Shown: positions 25,251 through 33,367 of the stretch, one piece after another | Layout of the letters: the number at the start of each line of letters is the position of its first letter | Numbering within the stretch: position 1 is the stretch's first letter | Source of the DNA: Hyphomicrobiales bacterium | GTDB taxonomy: Bacteria > Pseudomonadota > Alphaproteobacteria > Rhizobiales > JACESI01 | Direction: 5' to 3' | Assembly: GCA_039973685.1 (NCBI GenBank) | Contig: JBDWKL010000020.1 | Span: 1 to 40,458, forward strand | Length of the DNA: 40,458 nt | Position numbers and translations under genes: made by a program | The notes under the pieces: generated by a model | Told to the model about the DNA's origin: nothing | Databases searched by the model: none | The model's input: only the letters and a program-made list of their open reading frames with translations

Positions 25251-26735
25251 TTAGCCACCAAGATTAGATAAAATCAAGAAGAACACAGCTGAGATGATCG
25301 CAGCGGCTGGCACTGTGATGAGCCATGCGGCGATGATAGTGAGGAAGTGTGAGCGACGCACGAGTTTTCTGTGCTTACGCTTTTTACTGCCAGATTTATC
25401 AACTTCGTGCTGGATGACCTCCCGCACTTCTTGTTTGCCTGTTGTTGCACGCCAGTGAATTTCACGGAAGAAGCCAACACCAAACACAGCACCAACCGCG
25501 ATGTGGGTTGAGCTAACCGGCAAGCCGAGCCATGAGGCAACAATCACAGTGATCGCCGCAGACAAAGCCACGCAATAAGCGCGCAATGGGTTCAGCTTCG
25601 TGATTTGTTCGCCAACCATGCGGATGAGTTTAGGACCAAACAGCATCAAACCGAATGAGATACCAAAGGCACCAATAACCATAACCCAAATTGGGATAGA
25701 CACTTTAGAAGCAACTTCGCCCGCTTCAATAGTGTGCACGATGGCAGCAAGGGGGCCGACAGCGTTTGCAACGTCATTCGCGCCATGCGCAAAAGATAAC
25801 AAAGCAGCAGCACAAATAAGTGGGATCGTGAACAATTTGCGCACGGAATCTTTTGTGTTTGGCATCGTGCTTGATTGGCGTTGGATCAATGGACGCGTAA
25901 ACAGATACGTCGCAACGAAGAAACCAGCACCAATGAGCAGCGCCACCTCAAGGTCAATCTTGATGATCTTCTTGAGGCCTTTAACCGCGAGATAAGCAGA
26001 AAATGCACCCGCCATAACAGCGATAAGCACCGGCACCCAACGCTGGGCTGCGGCAATTTTTTCTGTTCTGTCGGTAATTTTGGATTTGATGAACCATAAG
26101 AACATGGCGGCGATGACACCACCAAGCACAGGCGAGATCACCCAGCTTGCTGCAATCTGCGCCATTTTCGGCCAGTTCACAGCCGTCATGCCTGCAGCCG
26201 CAATACCTGCGCCCATAACACCACCAACAATTGAGTGCGTGGTAGAAACAGGAGCTCCAAGCCAAGTGGCAAGGTTAATCCATACAGCAGCAGACAAGAG
26301 CGCTGCAAACATGGCCCAAACAAAGATATGCGGATCACCCACAGCTGAAGGGAAGATAATGCCTTTGGAAATCGTTCCAACAACATCGCCACCAGCAAGA
26401 AGTGCACCAGCACTTTCAAAGATTGCGGCGATGATTAGAGCGCCAACAATCGAGAGCGCATTTGAACCAACCGCAGGTCCAACATTGTTTGCAACATCGT
26501 TCGCGCCAATGTTCAACGCCATGTAGGCGCCAACGGCTGCTGCTGCGATGATGATGTAGTTATCGGCGTGGAGTCCCAAAATGATGCTGACGATAAAGCC
26601 AACGGCGATAATGAAAGCAAATCCGAGGGATGGCGCTAAAAACTGCTGTCTTGTTGCTACCGTTGCCTGCTCAAGCGAAACGCGTGTTTTAAGATCGCGA
26701 TCAAGCGTCTTGTTTGGTCTTGGATTCTTAACCAT
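25251..26735 (-). CDS. PiT-family inorganic phosphate transporter
   Basis: A low-affinity phosphate permease of the inner membrane, driven by proton or cation symport. The two inverted PiT signatures are present: ALNIGANDVANNVGPAVGS near residue 75 and SFAHGANDVANAVGPLAA near residue 320. GAPVSTTHSIVGGVMGAG and GLPVSSTHIAVGAVFGVG are the matching second motifs of each half. At 494 residues with about ten helices it resembles the longer PitA-type proteins; the hydrophilic N-terminus of about 35 residues and a basic loop (KSGSKKRKHRKLVRR) are cytoplasmic. A 444-base region upstream holds a triple repeat (26863-26914) that may be regulatory. Confidence 0.95.
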   Translation of the reverse strand: MVKNPRPNKTLDRDLKTRVSLEQATVATRQQFLAPSLGFAFIIAVGFIVSIILGLHADNYIIIAAAAVGAYMALNIGANDVANNVGPAVGSNALSIVGALIIAAIFESAGALLAGGDVVGTISKGIIFPSAVGDPHIFVWAMFAALLSAAVWINLATWLGAPVSTTHSIVGGVMGAGIAAAGMTAVNWPKMAQIAASWVISPVLGGVIAAMFLWFIKSKITDRTEKIAAAQRWVPVLIAVMAGAFSAYLAVKGLKKIIKIDLEVALLIGAGFFVATYLFTRPLIQRQSSTMPNTKDSVRKLFTIPLICAAALLSFAHGANDVANAVGPLAAIVHTIEAGEVASKVSIPIWVMVIGAFGISFGLMLFGPKLIRMVGEQITKLNPLRAYCVALSAAITVIVASWLGLPVSSTHIAVGAVFGVGFFREIHWRATTGKQEVREVIQHEVDKSGSKKRKHRKLVRRSHFLTIIAAWLITVPAAAIISAVFFLILSNLGG

Positions 26736-26862
26736 GGTTCCCTGCCCATTTAAAATTTAATCACCGGCCAATTTTGCGTACCTTTAGACAGAAACAATTT
26801 GCTTTATCAAGCTGTTTTTCGCTTATCTTACGAGCTTATCAACTGAATCGTATTTTTTATCG

Positions 26863-26914
26863 GTTTCACGAGGAAAGACTATAAGTTTCACGGAAAACTT
26901 GCTTAAGTTTCGCC
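26863..26914. repeat. Three 22-nt-spaced repeats upstream of the phosphate transporter gene
   Basis: gtttcacg occurs at 26863-26870 and 26885-26892, and gtttcgcc at 26907-26914, each exactly 22 bases apart, or about two helical turns. Flanking bases (tata/ttaa before the second and third copies) are also partly shared. They lie about 130-180 bases upstream of the transporter start. The spacing fits binding of a regulator on one DNA face. The sequence does not match the Pho-box consensus I know, so the regulator is unknown. The rest of the gap at 26736-26959 shows nothing further. Confidence 0.45.
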
Positions 26915-26959
26915 CCTCCAGTTGAGCACTATAATTCGCAATTGATCAGAATTTAAAAC

Positions 26960-27151
26960 GGGATCTGGGCTAAATTGGTTTGGCCCATTCGTGCCCTACA
27001 ACAAATCACAGATAATAAGTAAAAAGAAAAGAGCGCTCGCAATGAGCGACGCCGCGGCTGGAATAAGCACTTAACTTAGATGCAGTCGCAACGCCTCAAC
27101 GTTATAAAATGCAGCCAAAACAACAAAGGCGCAAAAGGATAAAACGCGAAT
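26960..27151 (-). pseudogene. Decayed 3' half of a DUF805 gene
   Basis: Translated on the minus strand, this stretch reads as a hydrophobic DUF805-like C-terminus: ...SLIASALFFLLIICDLL, stop, GTNGPNQFSPDP. It carries at least two in-frame stops (one after LRLHLS, one before GTNGPNQ). The ending matches GTDGPNQYGRDP of the intact gene at 24741, and the DNA over 26961-26995 agrees with 24751-24785 at 28 of 35 positions by my count. No N-terminal GRIGR motif or start is found upstream before dapD. It is therefore a relic, probably from an old duplication or from a disrupted neighbour of the transporter gene. Confidence 0.75.
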
Positions 27152-27179
27152 TCATCCTCAGCTCGCCCCTGCTTAGCTA

Positions 27180-28034
27180 TTAGTCGCGCAGCAGCTCATT
27201 GATGCTTGTTTTAGAGCGGGTTTTCTCATCCACGCGCTTTACGATAACCGCGCAGTAAAGGTTTGGACCCGGTGTGCCGTCTGGCAACGGTTTGCCTGGG
27301 AGCGTGCCAGAAACCACAACAGAATAAGGCGGCACTTCGCCCATGTAAATTTCGCCAGTGGCACGGTCGATGATTTTTGTCGAAGCGCCAAGGTATACGC
27401 CCATTGAAAGTACAGAGCCTTCACCAACGCGAACACCTTCAGCAACTTCGGCCCGTGCGCCAATGAAGCAATTATCTTCAATGATAACCGGACCAGCCTG
27501 CAAAGGCTCCAATACGCCGCCAATGCCAGCGCCGCCAGAAAGGTGCACGTTCTTACCAATCTGCGCACATGAACCAACAGTTGCCCATGTATCAACCATT
27601 GTGCCTGAATCAACATAAGCACCAAGGTTTACGAAAGAAGGCATCAACACCACGCCTGGTGCGATGTAAGCAGAATGGCGAACTGTACAATTTGGCACAG
27701 CGCGGAAGCCTGCGTCTTTCCATTGAGCTTCACCCCAACCGTTGAATTTAGACGGCACTTTATCCCACCAAGTCGCGCCATCCGGCCCGCCAGTAATGGT
27801 CGCCATATCATTAAGGCGGAAACCCAAAAGCACTGCTTTTTTAAGCCATTGGTTCACAACCCAATCATTGCCAGATTTCTCAGCAACACGCGCAGCGCCG
27901 CTATCCATCAGGTTCAATGCTTCTTGCACGGCCTCGCGCACCTCACCAGTTGTTCCAGTGTTGATGTTATCACGGTCGTCGAAGGCTTTTTCGATTGTGG
28001 CTTGAAGGTCAGCGTTGCTCATTGGGTCACTCAT
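27180..28034 (-). CDS. dapD: 2,3,4,5-tetrahydropyridine-2,6-dicarboxylate N-succinyltransferase
   Basis: DapD transfers succinyl from succinyl-CoA to tetrahydrodipicolinate in the lysine/diaminopimelate pathway. The helical N-terminal domain (about 1-100) is followed by a left-handed beta-helix of hexapeptide repeats with the family blocks [59 protein letters not shown] and [17 protein letters not shown]. At 284 residues it is full length. The start at 28034 ([10 protein letters not shown]) is uncertain by four codons, as neither ATG has a strong ribosome-binding site. It is divergent from the LOG-family gene. The stop is 28 bases from the DUF805 relic. Confidence 0.96.
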   Translation of the reverse strand: MSDPMSNADLQATIEKAFDDRDNINTGTTGEVREAVQEALNLMDSGAARVAEKSGNDWVVNQWLKKAVLLGFRLNDMATITGGPDGATWWDKVPSKFNGWGEAQWKDAGFRAVPNCTVRHSAYIAPGVVLMPSFVNLGAYVDSGTMVDTWATVGSCAQIGKNVHLSGGAGIGGVLEPLQAGPVIIEDNCFIGARAEVAEGVRVGEGSVLSMGVYLGASTKIIDRATGEIYMGEVPPYSVVVSGTLPGKPLPDGTPGPNLYCAVIVKRVDEKTRSKTSINELLRD

Positions 28035-28156
28035 GTTGAAATGGTTATGAAGTTGACCGGAAATTATGCCAAACCCCGCAAAGACGCAATGCTTTTCGAC
28101 GAATCAACTATAGCTATTTATCAACAGCAATATCAGCAGCGGTGAATGGAACAGAC

Positions 28157-29002
28157 ATGAGCGAGAAATCTGAACGGGTTGTAGGCAAGTTTAAAAGTTC
28201 ATCCGACGACCTAGAAAAAGCGCAAGCGATCCCCGACACGCCCCAGACCCGAGCGCCCGCCTATCGGCTTGCTTTTGCAGATAATGACTTTCTCGTTTCT
28301 GAATATACCCGCAATATTCGCCTTCAACTGGAATATCTAAAACCAGAACTCACCCTGATTGAAGAGGGTATCCGATCTACCGTCGTACTCTTTGGTGGCG
28401 CTCGCATTCCAGAACCGGGCGGCGAAGCGTGGGCGGCGAAAACCGACATTGCACGCAAGAACCTTGAAGCAAACTCAAAATATTACCAAGAAGCCCGCGA
28501 ATTTGCACAGCTCTCCTCCAAAGCATCACTCAAACATGACAACAAAGAATACGTCGTTGTCACAGGCGGTGGACCTGGCGTTATGGAAGCGGGCAATCGC
28601 GGTGCAGATGACGTGGGCGCAAAATCCATCGGCCTCAATATCGTGTTAGATCACGAACAAGCACCAAATGAATATATCACACCGGAGCTCTGCTTTAACT
28701 TCCATTATTTTGCCATCCGCAAAATGCACTTTTTAGTGCGGGCTAAAGCGGTTGCCGTTTTCCCCGGTGGCTTCGGCACGATGGATGAACTGTTTGAGAC
28801 GCTCACGCTTATTCAAACAGGCCGAATGGAAGAAGTACCTGTCTTATTATTTGGCAAAGCTTTCTGGGAACGTGTCATCAATCTGGATGCTTTGGCAGAA
28901 GAAGGCACCATCTCACCAGATGATATCAACCTCTTCCATGTGGTTGACACAGCTCAAGAAGGTTGGGACATAGTCAAAGACTTTTACGGCGAAGAAAGCT
29001 AG
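28157..29002 (+). CDS. LOG-family protein (nucleoside-monophosphate phosphoribohydrolase-like)
   Basis: The Rossmann-like LOG fold is identified by VVVTGGGPGVMEAGNRGA (133-150) and the catalytic/substrate motif PGGFGTMDELFETLTL (203-218). RKMHFLVRAKA precedes the latter. Members release ribose 5-phosphate from nucleoside monophosphates, some making active cytokinins; older annotations call them lysine decarboxylase-like. At 281 residues this is the longer type, with an extra N-terminal region of about 70 residues before VVLFGGARIP. I chose ATG 28157 over a GTG at 28142. It is monocistronic or followed by the DMT permease (55 bases). The true substrate cannot be told from sequence. Confidence 0.9.
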   Translation: MSEKSERVVGKFKSSSDDLEKAQAIPDTPQTRAPAYRLAFADNDFLVSEYTRNIRLQLEYLKPELTLIEEGIRSTVVLFGGARIPEPGGEAWAAKTDIARKNLEANSKYYQEAREFAQLSSKASLKHDNKEYVVVTGGGPGVMEAGNRGADDVGAKSIGLNIVLDHEQAPNEYITPELCFNFHYFAIRKMHFLVRAKAVAVFPGGFGTMDELFETLTLIQTGRMEEVPVLLFGKAFWERVINLDALAEEGTISPDDINLFHVVDTAQEGWDIVKDFYGEES

Positions 29003-29057
29003 GGACACACCCCCTTCCCGTTCTGCCCTTTAAAAACGAACTCCGAAAGCCTGCCTC

Positions 29058-29948
29058 GTGACAATTCGCAGAGCCACGCCGCTTGATCTGACCCTTATGG
29101 TCGGCACCATGATTATATGGGCGCTTGCGTTTATCGGCATGAAGATTGCCGTGCCAGAAACGGGGCCTTACTGGCTTTCTGCCTACCGTGCCCTTTTGGG
29201 GTTGATTGTGGTCCTGCCTCTCGCGCTTTGGTCCGGCTTAAAACTACCACAAGGCCAGAAACAATGGTTTTATATGGCCGTCATCGTCATATTGAACATT
29301 GTCTTCCCAATCATCTTAATTGGCTGGGCAGAGCTAACCCTTCAAGCAGGTGTCGCAGCCCTCTTGATGGGAACAGGACCATTCTTGGCGCTTTTCATCG
29401 GGCATATTCTCACCAAGGATGAACCGCTCACGCCAATGAAGTTCCTTGCTGTGTGCATGGGATTTGGCGGCGTGGTTGCTGTTGTTGGTGTTGATGCGCT
29501 ATCCGCCATTGGCCGCGGCAATCTTTTCCCGCAGCTTGCTTTGATGCTGGCCTCTCTCATGTATGTAACAGCAGGCTTTACGATCCGCAAAATCGAACTG
29601 CCGCCGCTCTCGATCGCGGCCACATCACTCGGGCTGGGCTCAATGGCCCTCGTTCCGCTTAGTCTTGTAATGAGCGGCCCGTTTCCGACAGATTTCACCC
29701 CACCTGCTTTTTGGTGGCTGATGTTTACTGGTCTTGCTGGCACTGGTTTTGGTTTTCTCTCACGCTATTATCTGATCCAGAATATCGGCTATTCCATCTT
29801 CTCAATCGGCATCAACATGATCCCCGTTTTCGGCGTCATTGCTGGTGCGCTCATTTTGGGTGAGGTGATTGAATGGACAACAGCACTCGCACTTGTTTTG
29901 GTTGTTGGCGGATTGTTTGTGGCCCGCTATGACCCAAAGGGCGCTTGA
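29058..29948 (+). CDS. DMT-superfamily (EamA) permease
   Basis: A 296-residue membrane protein with ten predicted helices in two EamA repeats. The first begins LMVGTMIIWALAFIGMKIAV; the second contains LMLASLMYVTAGFTIRK and ends GEVIEWTTALALVLVVGGLF. It is probably an exporter of an unknown small molecule. The start is a GTG (29058) with a weak ribosome-binding site; the next Met is 13 codons in and would shorten the first helix context. Its 3' end overlaps the convergent FAD oxidoreductase gene by 22 bases. It is the second of three DMT permeases in the window, and sequence differences show they are not recent duplicates. Confidence 0.87.
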   Translation: MTIRRATPLDLTLMVGTMIIWALAFIGMKIAVPETGPYWLSAYRALLGLIVVLPLALWSGLKLPQGQKQWFYMAVIVILNIVFPIILIGWAELTLQAGVAALLMGTGPFLALFIGHILTKDEPLTPMKFLAVCMGFGGVVAVVGVDALSAIGRGNLFPQLALMLASLMYVTAGFTIRKIELPPLSIAATSLGLGSMALVPLSLVMSGPFPTDFTPPAFWWLMFTGLAGTGFGFLSRYYLIQNIGYSIFSIGINMIPVFGVIAGALILGEVIEWTTALALVLVVGGLFVARYDPKGA

Positions 29949-31084
29949 GCCTTTTTCGCCTTATCAAGATGATAAGCAACGGTGAAGCTCTCTGGCAATT
30001 GCACCGTGCGTTCGCCACCTGTCATTTCTTCAACCAAAGCCTTCGCGACGCGGTGCGCGATGCCAAAGCTCACCTTAAACCCGCCCGTTGCAATATAGAT
30101 CGGCTCGCCCTCAGTAAGCTTTCCAATAATCGGCTCCCGCTCATAGCATTTCGGACGAACAGACGCCCAGCGCTCGATGATCTCAGCATCGCGCAATTGC
30201 GGGCATAGCTGATAGGCTTTTTCGATAAAGGCGTCATCGTCGTCATTATAAGAAGTTGGATCACTCCAGACCTTTTCCGCCGTAGAACCAACACCACAAG
30301 TGCCATCTTCATGGGGCACGATATAAACGCCGTCATCAAAAACCACTGGCAAGTCTTCGCGCAGGTCAATCGCGAAGGAAACCGCTTGGCCTTTAATGCC
30401 TGTGCCAATATCAAGATCAAATTGATCGCGCAGGAAGTCGAAGGTTTGATAGCCCTGAGACAAGACAACTTGACCAACCGCTATATCTGCATGCCCATCT
30501 AAGAGCGCTTTGCCATCTCGGTAACCTGAAAAAGTAACGCCCTCAATTAATGTGCCACGCGCACTGACATAGGCTTTTAATACGTCCAGATAATCACGGG
30601 GGTGAACACGGGCCGCAAAAGTGTCGAGGATATAGCCATAAGGCGCATAATCTGGCGACAACCAATCTGCATAACGATCATCATGGCCTGTCAGAAAATC
30701 AAATGTCTCTTCGCGCTGGTGCCATGTCGTAAGTGCTGCTTCGCCTCGTTTCTTCGTCGTCTTGATGAAACCCTCTTCACGCAAAGGCATAAGACGCCCG
30801 ACCCGTTGATAGCCAGCCTTTTTGCCTGTTGCCTCTTCAATAGCTGCAATATCGCTTGGTAGCTCATAAAGCGCTTCAAATTGGAACTGCTTCTTCTCAA
30901 TCCAATTGGAAGGAAGATGGGGAATAAGCGCACCAAGAATGCCACCACTTGCGCCCGCGCCAACGCGGTCTTTATCCACCACAACAACGGAGAGGCCAGC
31001 ATCTATCGCATGCTTTGCCACCCACAGGCCGACAATGCCGCCGCCAACAATCAGTACATCATAATTTTCAGTTTCACTTTTCAT
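29927..31084 (-). CDS. FAD-dependent oxidoreductase resembling the MnmC oxidase domain
   Basis: A 385-residue DAO-family flavoprotein. The dinucleotide-binding motif is VLIVGGGIVGLWVAKHAIDA, followed by VVVVDKDRVGAGASGGILGA and LIPHLPS. The GASGxxxGALxP arrangement is like the C-terminal oxidase half of E. coli MnmC, which removes carboxymethyl from cmnm5s2U34 to give nm5s2U34. The C-terminal FAD block is IYIATGGFKVSFGIAHRVAKA. The neighbouring divergent gene, 39 bases away, encodes the other half of MnmC (MnmD). I infer that the two form a split MnmC. A generic D-amino-acid or glycine oxidase remains possible. The start at 31084 is used; an 83-codon upstream extension overlaps mnmD and is rejected. 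Confidence 0.78.
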   Translation of the reverse strand: MKSETENYDVLIVGGGIVGLWVAKHAIDAGLSVVVVDKDRVGAGASGGILGALIPHLPSNWIEKKQFQFEALYELPSDIAAIEEATGKKAGYQRVGRLMPLREEGFIKTTKKRGEAALTTWHQREETFDFLTGHDDRYADWLSPDYAPYGYILDTFAARVHPRDYLDVLKAYVSARGTLIEGVTFSGYRDGKALLDGHADIAVGQVVLSQGYQTFDFLRDQFDLDIGTGIKGQAVSFAIDLREDLPVVFDDGVYIVPHEDGTCGVGSTAEKVWSDPTSYNDDDDAFIEKAYQLCPQLRDAEIIERWASVRPKCYEREPIIGKLTEGEPIYIATGGFKVSFGIAHRVAKALVEEMTGGERTVQLPESFTVAYHLDKAKKAQAPFGS

Positions 31085-31123
31085 GAGCTGCAAGTAGAAC
31101 AGTTGCAAGATAAAGGAAAGAGC

Positions 31124-31804
31124 ATGAGCGATACGATCATTTGGGAAGACAACGAAACGCCCGTCGCTGTGCGCTTTGATGATCCGTATTATTCCAAAAA
31201 AGACGGCCGCGCCGAAACGCGGCATGTGTTTGTTGAAGGCAATCAATTGCCTGATCGTTTTGCCGCATGTGAGACCTTCCATGTGGCTGAACTTGGCTTT
31301 GGCACCGCGCTCAATTTTCTTGAGACAGTTCAAACATGGCAGCAGAACGCACCTGAAAACGCTCGCCTTATTTACACATCGTTTGAGCTTTACCCACTTT
31401 CAAAACAAGACATGACTCGCGCCCTCACACCATGGCCAGACCTGCTGGCGCTCGCAACGCCCTTCTTGGAGCAACTCAGCCTCCAATCAGGCGTCAATGA
31501 AATGGCGCAAGAAAACATCACGCTTCGGCTGGTGATTGGTGATGCGAATGACACCGTGCCGCAAACCACAACGCCTGTGGATGCATGGCACCTCGATGGC
31601 TTTAGCCCTGCAAAAAACCCTGAGCTTTGGAATGCTGAATTGATGCAATCAGTCGGGCAGCAAACAAAGCCAGAGGGAACCTTCGCAACCTACACAGCAG
31701 CAGGTTGGGTGAGACGCATGTTAGATGAGGCGGGTTTTGACGTTGAACGGGTTAAAGGCTTCGGCACCAAACGCCATATGAGCGTTGGCACAAAACGCAG
31801 TTAG
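31124..31804 (+). CDS. mnmD: tRNA 5-methylaminomethyl-2-thiouridine methyltransferase domain protein
   Basis: MnmD methylates nm5s2U34 to mnm5s2U34 with S-adenosylmethionine at the wobble base of tRNAs for Glu, Lys and Gln. Diagnostic blocks are the N-terminal ETRHVFVEGNQLPDRF, the SAM motif VAELGFGTALNFLET, the DAWHLDGFSPAKNPELWN block shared with E. coli MnmC, and TYTAAGWVRRMLDEAGFDVE. At 226 residues it is only the methyltransferase half; the FAD oxidase half is the separate divergent gene. The ATG at 31124 has aaaggaaag upstream. The 3' end overlaps gluQ by four bases in convergent orientation. Confidence 0.9.
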   Translation: MSDTIIWEDNETPVAVRFDDPYYSKKDGRAETRHVFVEGNQLPDRFAACETFHVAELGFGTALNFLETVQTWQQNAPENARLIYTSFELYPLSKQDMTRALTPWPDLLALATPFLEQLSLQSGVNEMAQENITLRLVIGDANDTVPQTTTPVDAWHLDGFSPAKNPELWNAELMQSVGQQTKPEGTFATYTAAGWVRRMLDEAGFDVERVKGFGTKRHMSVGTKRS

Positions 31805-32637
31805 AGATAAGCATCAACCTCATTATCATTCCATCCGATCAGGCGATGAATATCCGCAACACTCGCCCCATCATCACGCAAGGCTTTGAGCGCGGTTGAT
31901 TTGACAGACTTGGACAATCGCTCACCTTGCTCATCGAGAATAAGTCGATGATGTTTATAGTCAGGGCTTGGCAGGTTCAGCATTTTTTGCAGCAGAAGAT
32001 GGATGCTCGTCGAGGCTTCCAAATCGTGCCCCCGCACTACATGCGTCACCCCTTGCGCGGCATCGTCAATCACCACACTCAAATGATAACTCGTTGGCGT
32101 TTCCTTGCGTCCGAGAACCACATCCCCCCAAGCCTCAGCGCCCTCAATAGGGTAAAGCGACAAAGCCTGCTTCATATCAAGCCGCCACGCATAGGGTTTG
32201 CCGCTTTTCATCGCAGTCGCCCGTTCAGCCTCGCTCCACTCCCGTTCCAAGCCTGGATAGAGAGCCGCACCATCAGGATCACGCGGCCAAGCGGGGTGCT
32301 CTTTGACATGCTGTTTGATCTCACCACGCGACAAGAAACTTGGATAGATCAGCTCTTGATCACGCAAACTGTCGAGCGCTTCTTGATAAGACCCAAACCG
32401 CTCTGATTGGCGCAAAACTGGCTGTTCCCATTCAAGGCCCAGCCACGCCAAATCATCAAACATCGCCGCTTCCAATTGAGGCGTACAGCGTGCGGTATCA
32501 ATATCTTCCACCCGCACCAAAAAATCCGCACCGACCCGCTTGGCGAGTTCAAAATTCAAGATCGCAGAATAAGCGTGCCCCAGATGCAAGGCACCATTGG
32601 GACTGGGGGCAAATCGGAAGGTCGGCTTGTCGTTCAT
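31801..32637 (-). CDS. gluQ: Glutamyl-Q tRNA(Asp) synthetase
   Basis: GluQ (YadB) activates glutamate and attaches it to queuosine 34 of tRNA-Asp. It is a truncated GluRS-like protein of 278 residues without the anticodon-binding domain. The class I HIGH motif is in RFAPSPNGALHLGHAYSA, the KMSKS-like motif is GERLSKS, and FLVRVEDIDTAR is present. The zinc-binding cysteines usual near residues 98-105 are absent: the sequence is IYPSFLSRGEI. The start at 32637 fits the family; a 20-codon extension to 32697 is not supported. It is divergent from the AlkA-like gene and convergent with mnmD, another wobble-base enzyme. A discriminating GluRS fragment is less likely. Confidence 0.9.
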   Translation of the reverse strand: MNDKPTFRFAPSPNGALHLGHAYSAILNFELAKRVGADFLVRVEDIDTARCTPQLEAAMFDDLAWLGLEWEQPVLRQSERFGSYQEALDSLRDQELIYPSFLSRGEIKQHVKEHPAWPRDPDGAALYPGLEREWSEAERATAMKSGKPYAWRLDMKQALSLYPIEGAEAWGDVVLGRKETPTSYHLSVVIDDAAQGVTHVVRGHDLEASTSIHLLLQKMLNLPSPDYKHHRLILDEQGERLSKSVKSTALKALRDDGASVADIHRLIGWNDNEVDAYL

Positions 32638-32717
32638 ATGTCGATTGACGACAATTGATGATGCTGCGTCAAGTGGAATTGATTGCACAGCTTTCATCTC
32701 CCTTTATAAATGGAAAG

Positions 32718-33359
32718 ATGAAACCCATTAAAACCCTTGATGATGTGGCTAGAGGCTTGAGCGCCCTAAAAGTACTCGACCCGCGATTAATCCCCGTGAT
32801 TAAAAGCGCCGATCCCGTGCCACTAAGGTTGCGCGAACCAACGCTCGGCAGCCTAATGAAAATCGTCGTCTCGCAACAAGTGTCCGTGCAAAGTGCAGCC
32901 GCCATTTGGGGGCGGTTTGAAGCTGTGTTTGATCCAGCATCACCCGCTCAAATTGCAAAAGCATCTGACGAGGATATGCAAGCCGTCGGCCTTTCTCGCC
33001 CAAAAATCAAAACCCTTCGCGCCATCGCCATTGAAGCGTTAGACAACAACCTCGATTGCCCTTCCCTCATGGGTAAGCAGCTAAATATGGTCAATGACCG
33101 TCTCACCTCTATTCATGGTGTTGGCCCTTGGACGGCAGAAGTTTTCGCCTTGTTTTGTCTTGGTCATCCAGACATTTTTCCCGTCGGCGATGTCGCCCTT
33201 CAACATGGCGTGCAGCAAGCCTTCAAGTTAGATGAGCGCCCCAAAGGTGACGTGCTTACTTCCATCGCAGAACAGTGGTCGCCTTGGCGTGGGGTTGCAG
33301 CCCGCCTCTTCTGGGCTTATTACGCAACATATAAAAAGCGCGACGCGCTTCCAGTTTAG
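32718..33359 (+). CDS. DNA-3-methyladenine glycosylase, AlkA-like (HhH-GPD)
   Basis: A base-excision glycosylase for alkylated purines, 213 residues. The helix-hairpin-helix SIHGVGPWTAEVFALF (131-146) is followed by FPVGDVALQ with the catalytic Asp D158. The preceding IVVSQQVSVQSA block is typical of AlkA/MagII-type enzymes. It lacks the N-terminal AlkA domain of E. coli, as do most alphaproteobacterial homologues. ATG 32718 has a close ggaaag ribosome-binding site; an in-frame ATG at 32655 would overlap the gluQ upstream region. The esterase gene starts eight bases after its stop, so they are cotranscribed. Confidence 0.88.
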   Translation: MKPIKTLDDVARGLSALKVLDPRLIPVIKSADPVPLRLREPTLGSLMKIVVSQQVSVQSAAAIWGRFEAVFDPASPAQIAKASDEDMQAVGLSRPKIKTLRAIAIEALDNNLDCPSLMGKQLNMVNDRLTSIHGVGPWTAEVFALFCLGHPDIFPVGDVALQHGVQQAFKLDERPKGDVLTSIAEQWSPWRGVAARLFWAYYATYKKRDALPV

Positions 33360-33367
33360 GATCAATC

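Noticed and set aside
26736-26862. Possible Pho box or small RNA in the transporter upstream region
   Set aside because: No match to the Pho-box consensus and no hairpin plus T-tract that would support an RNA gene.
31085-31333. N-terminal extension of the FAD oxidoreductase open frame
   Set aside because: It overlaps the divergent mnmD start and coding region; the nucleotide-binding motif begins right after the ATG at 31084.
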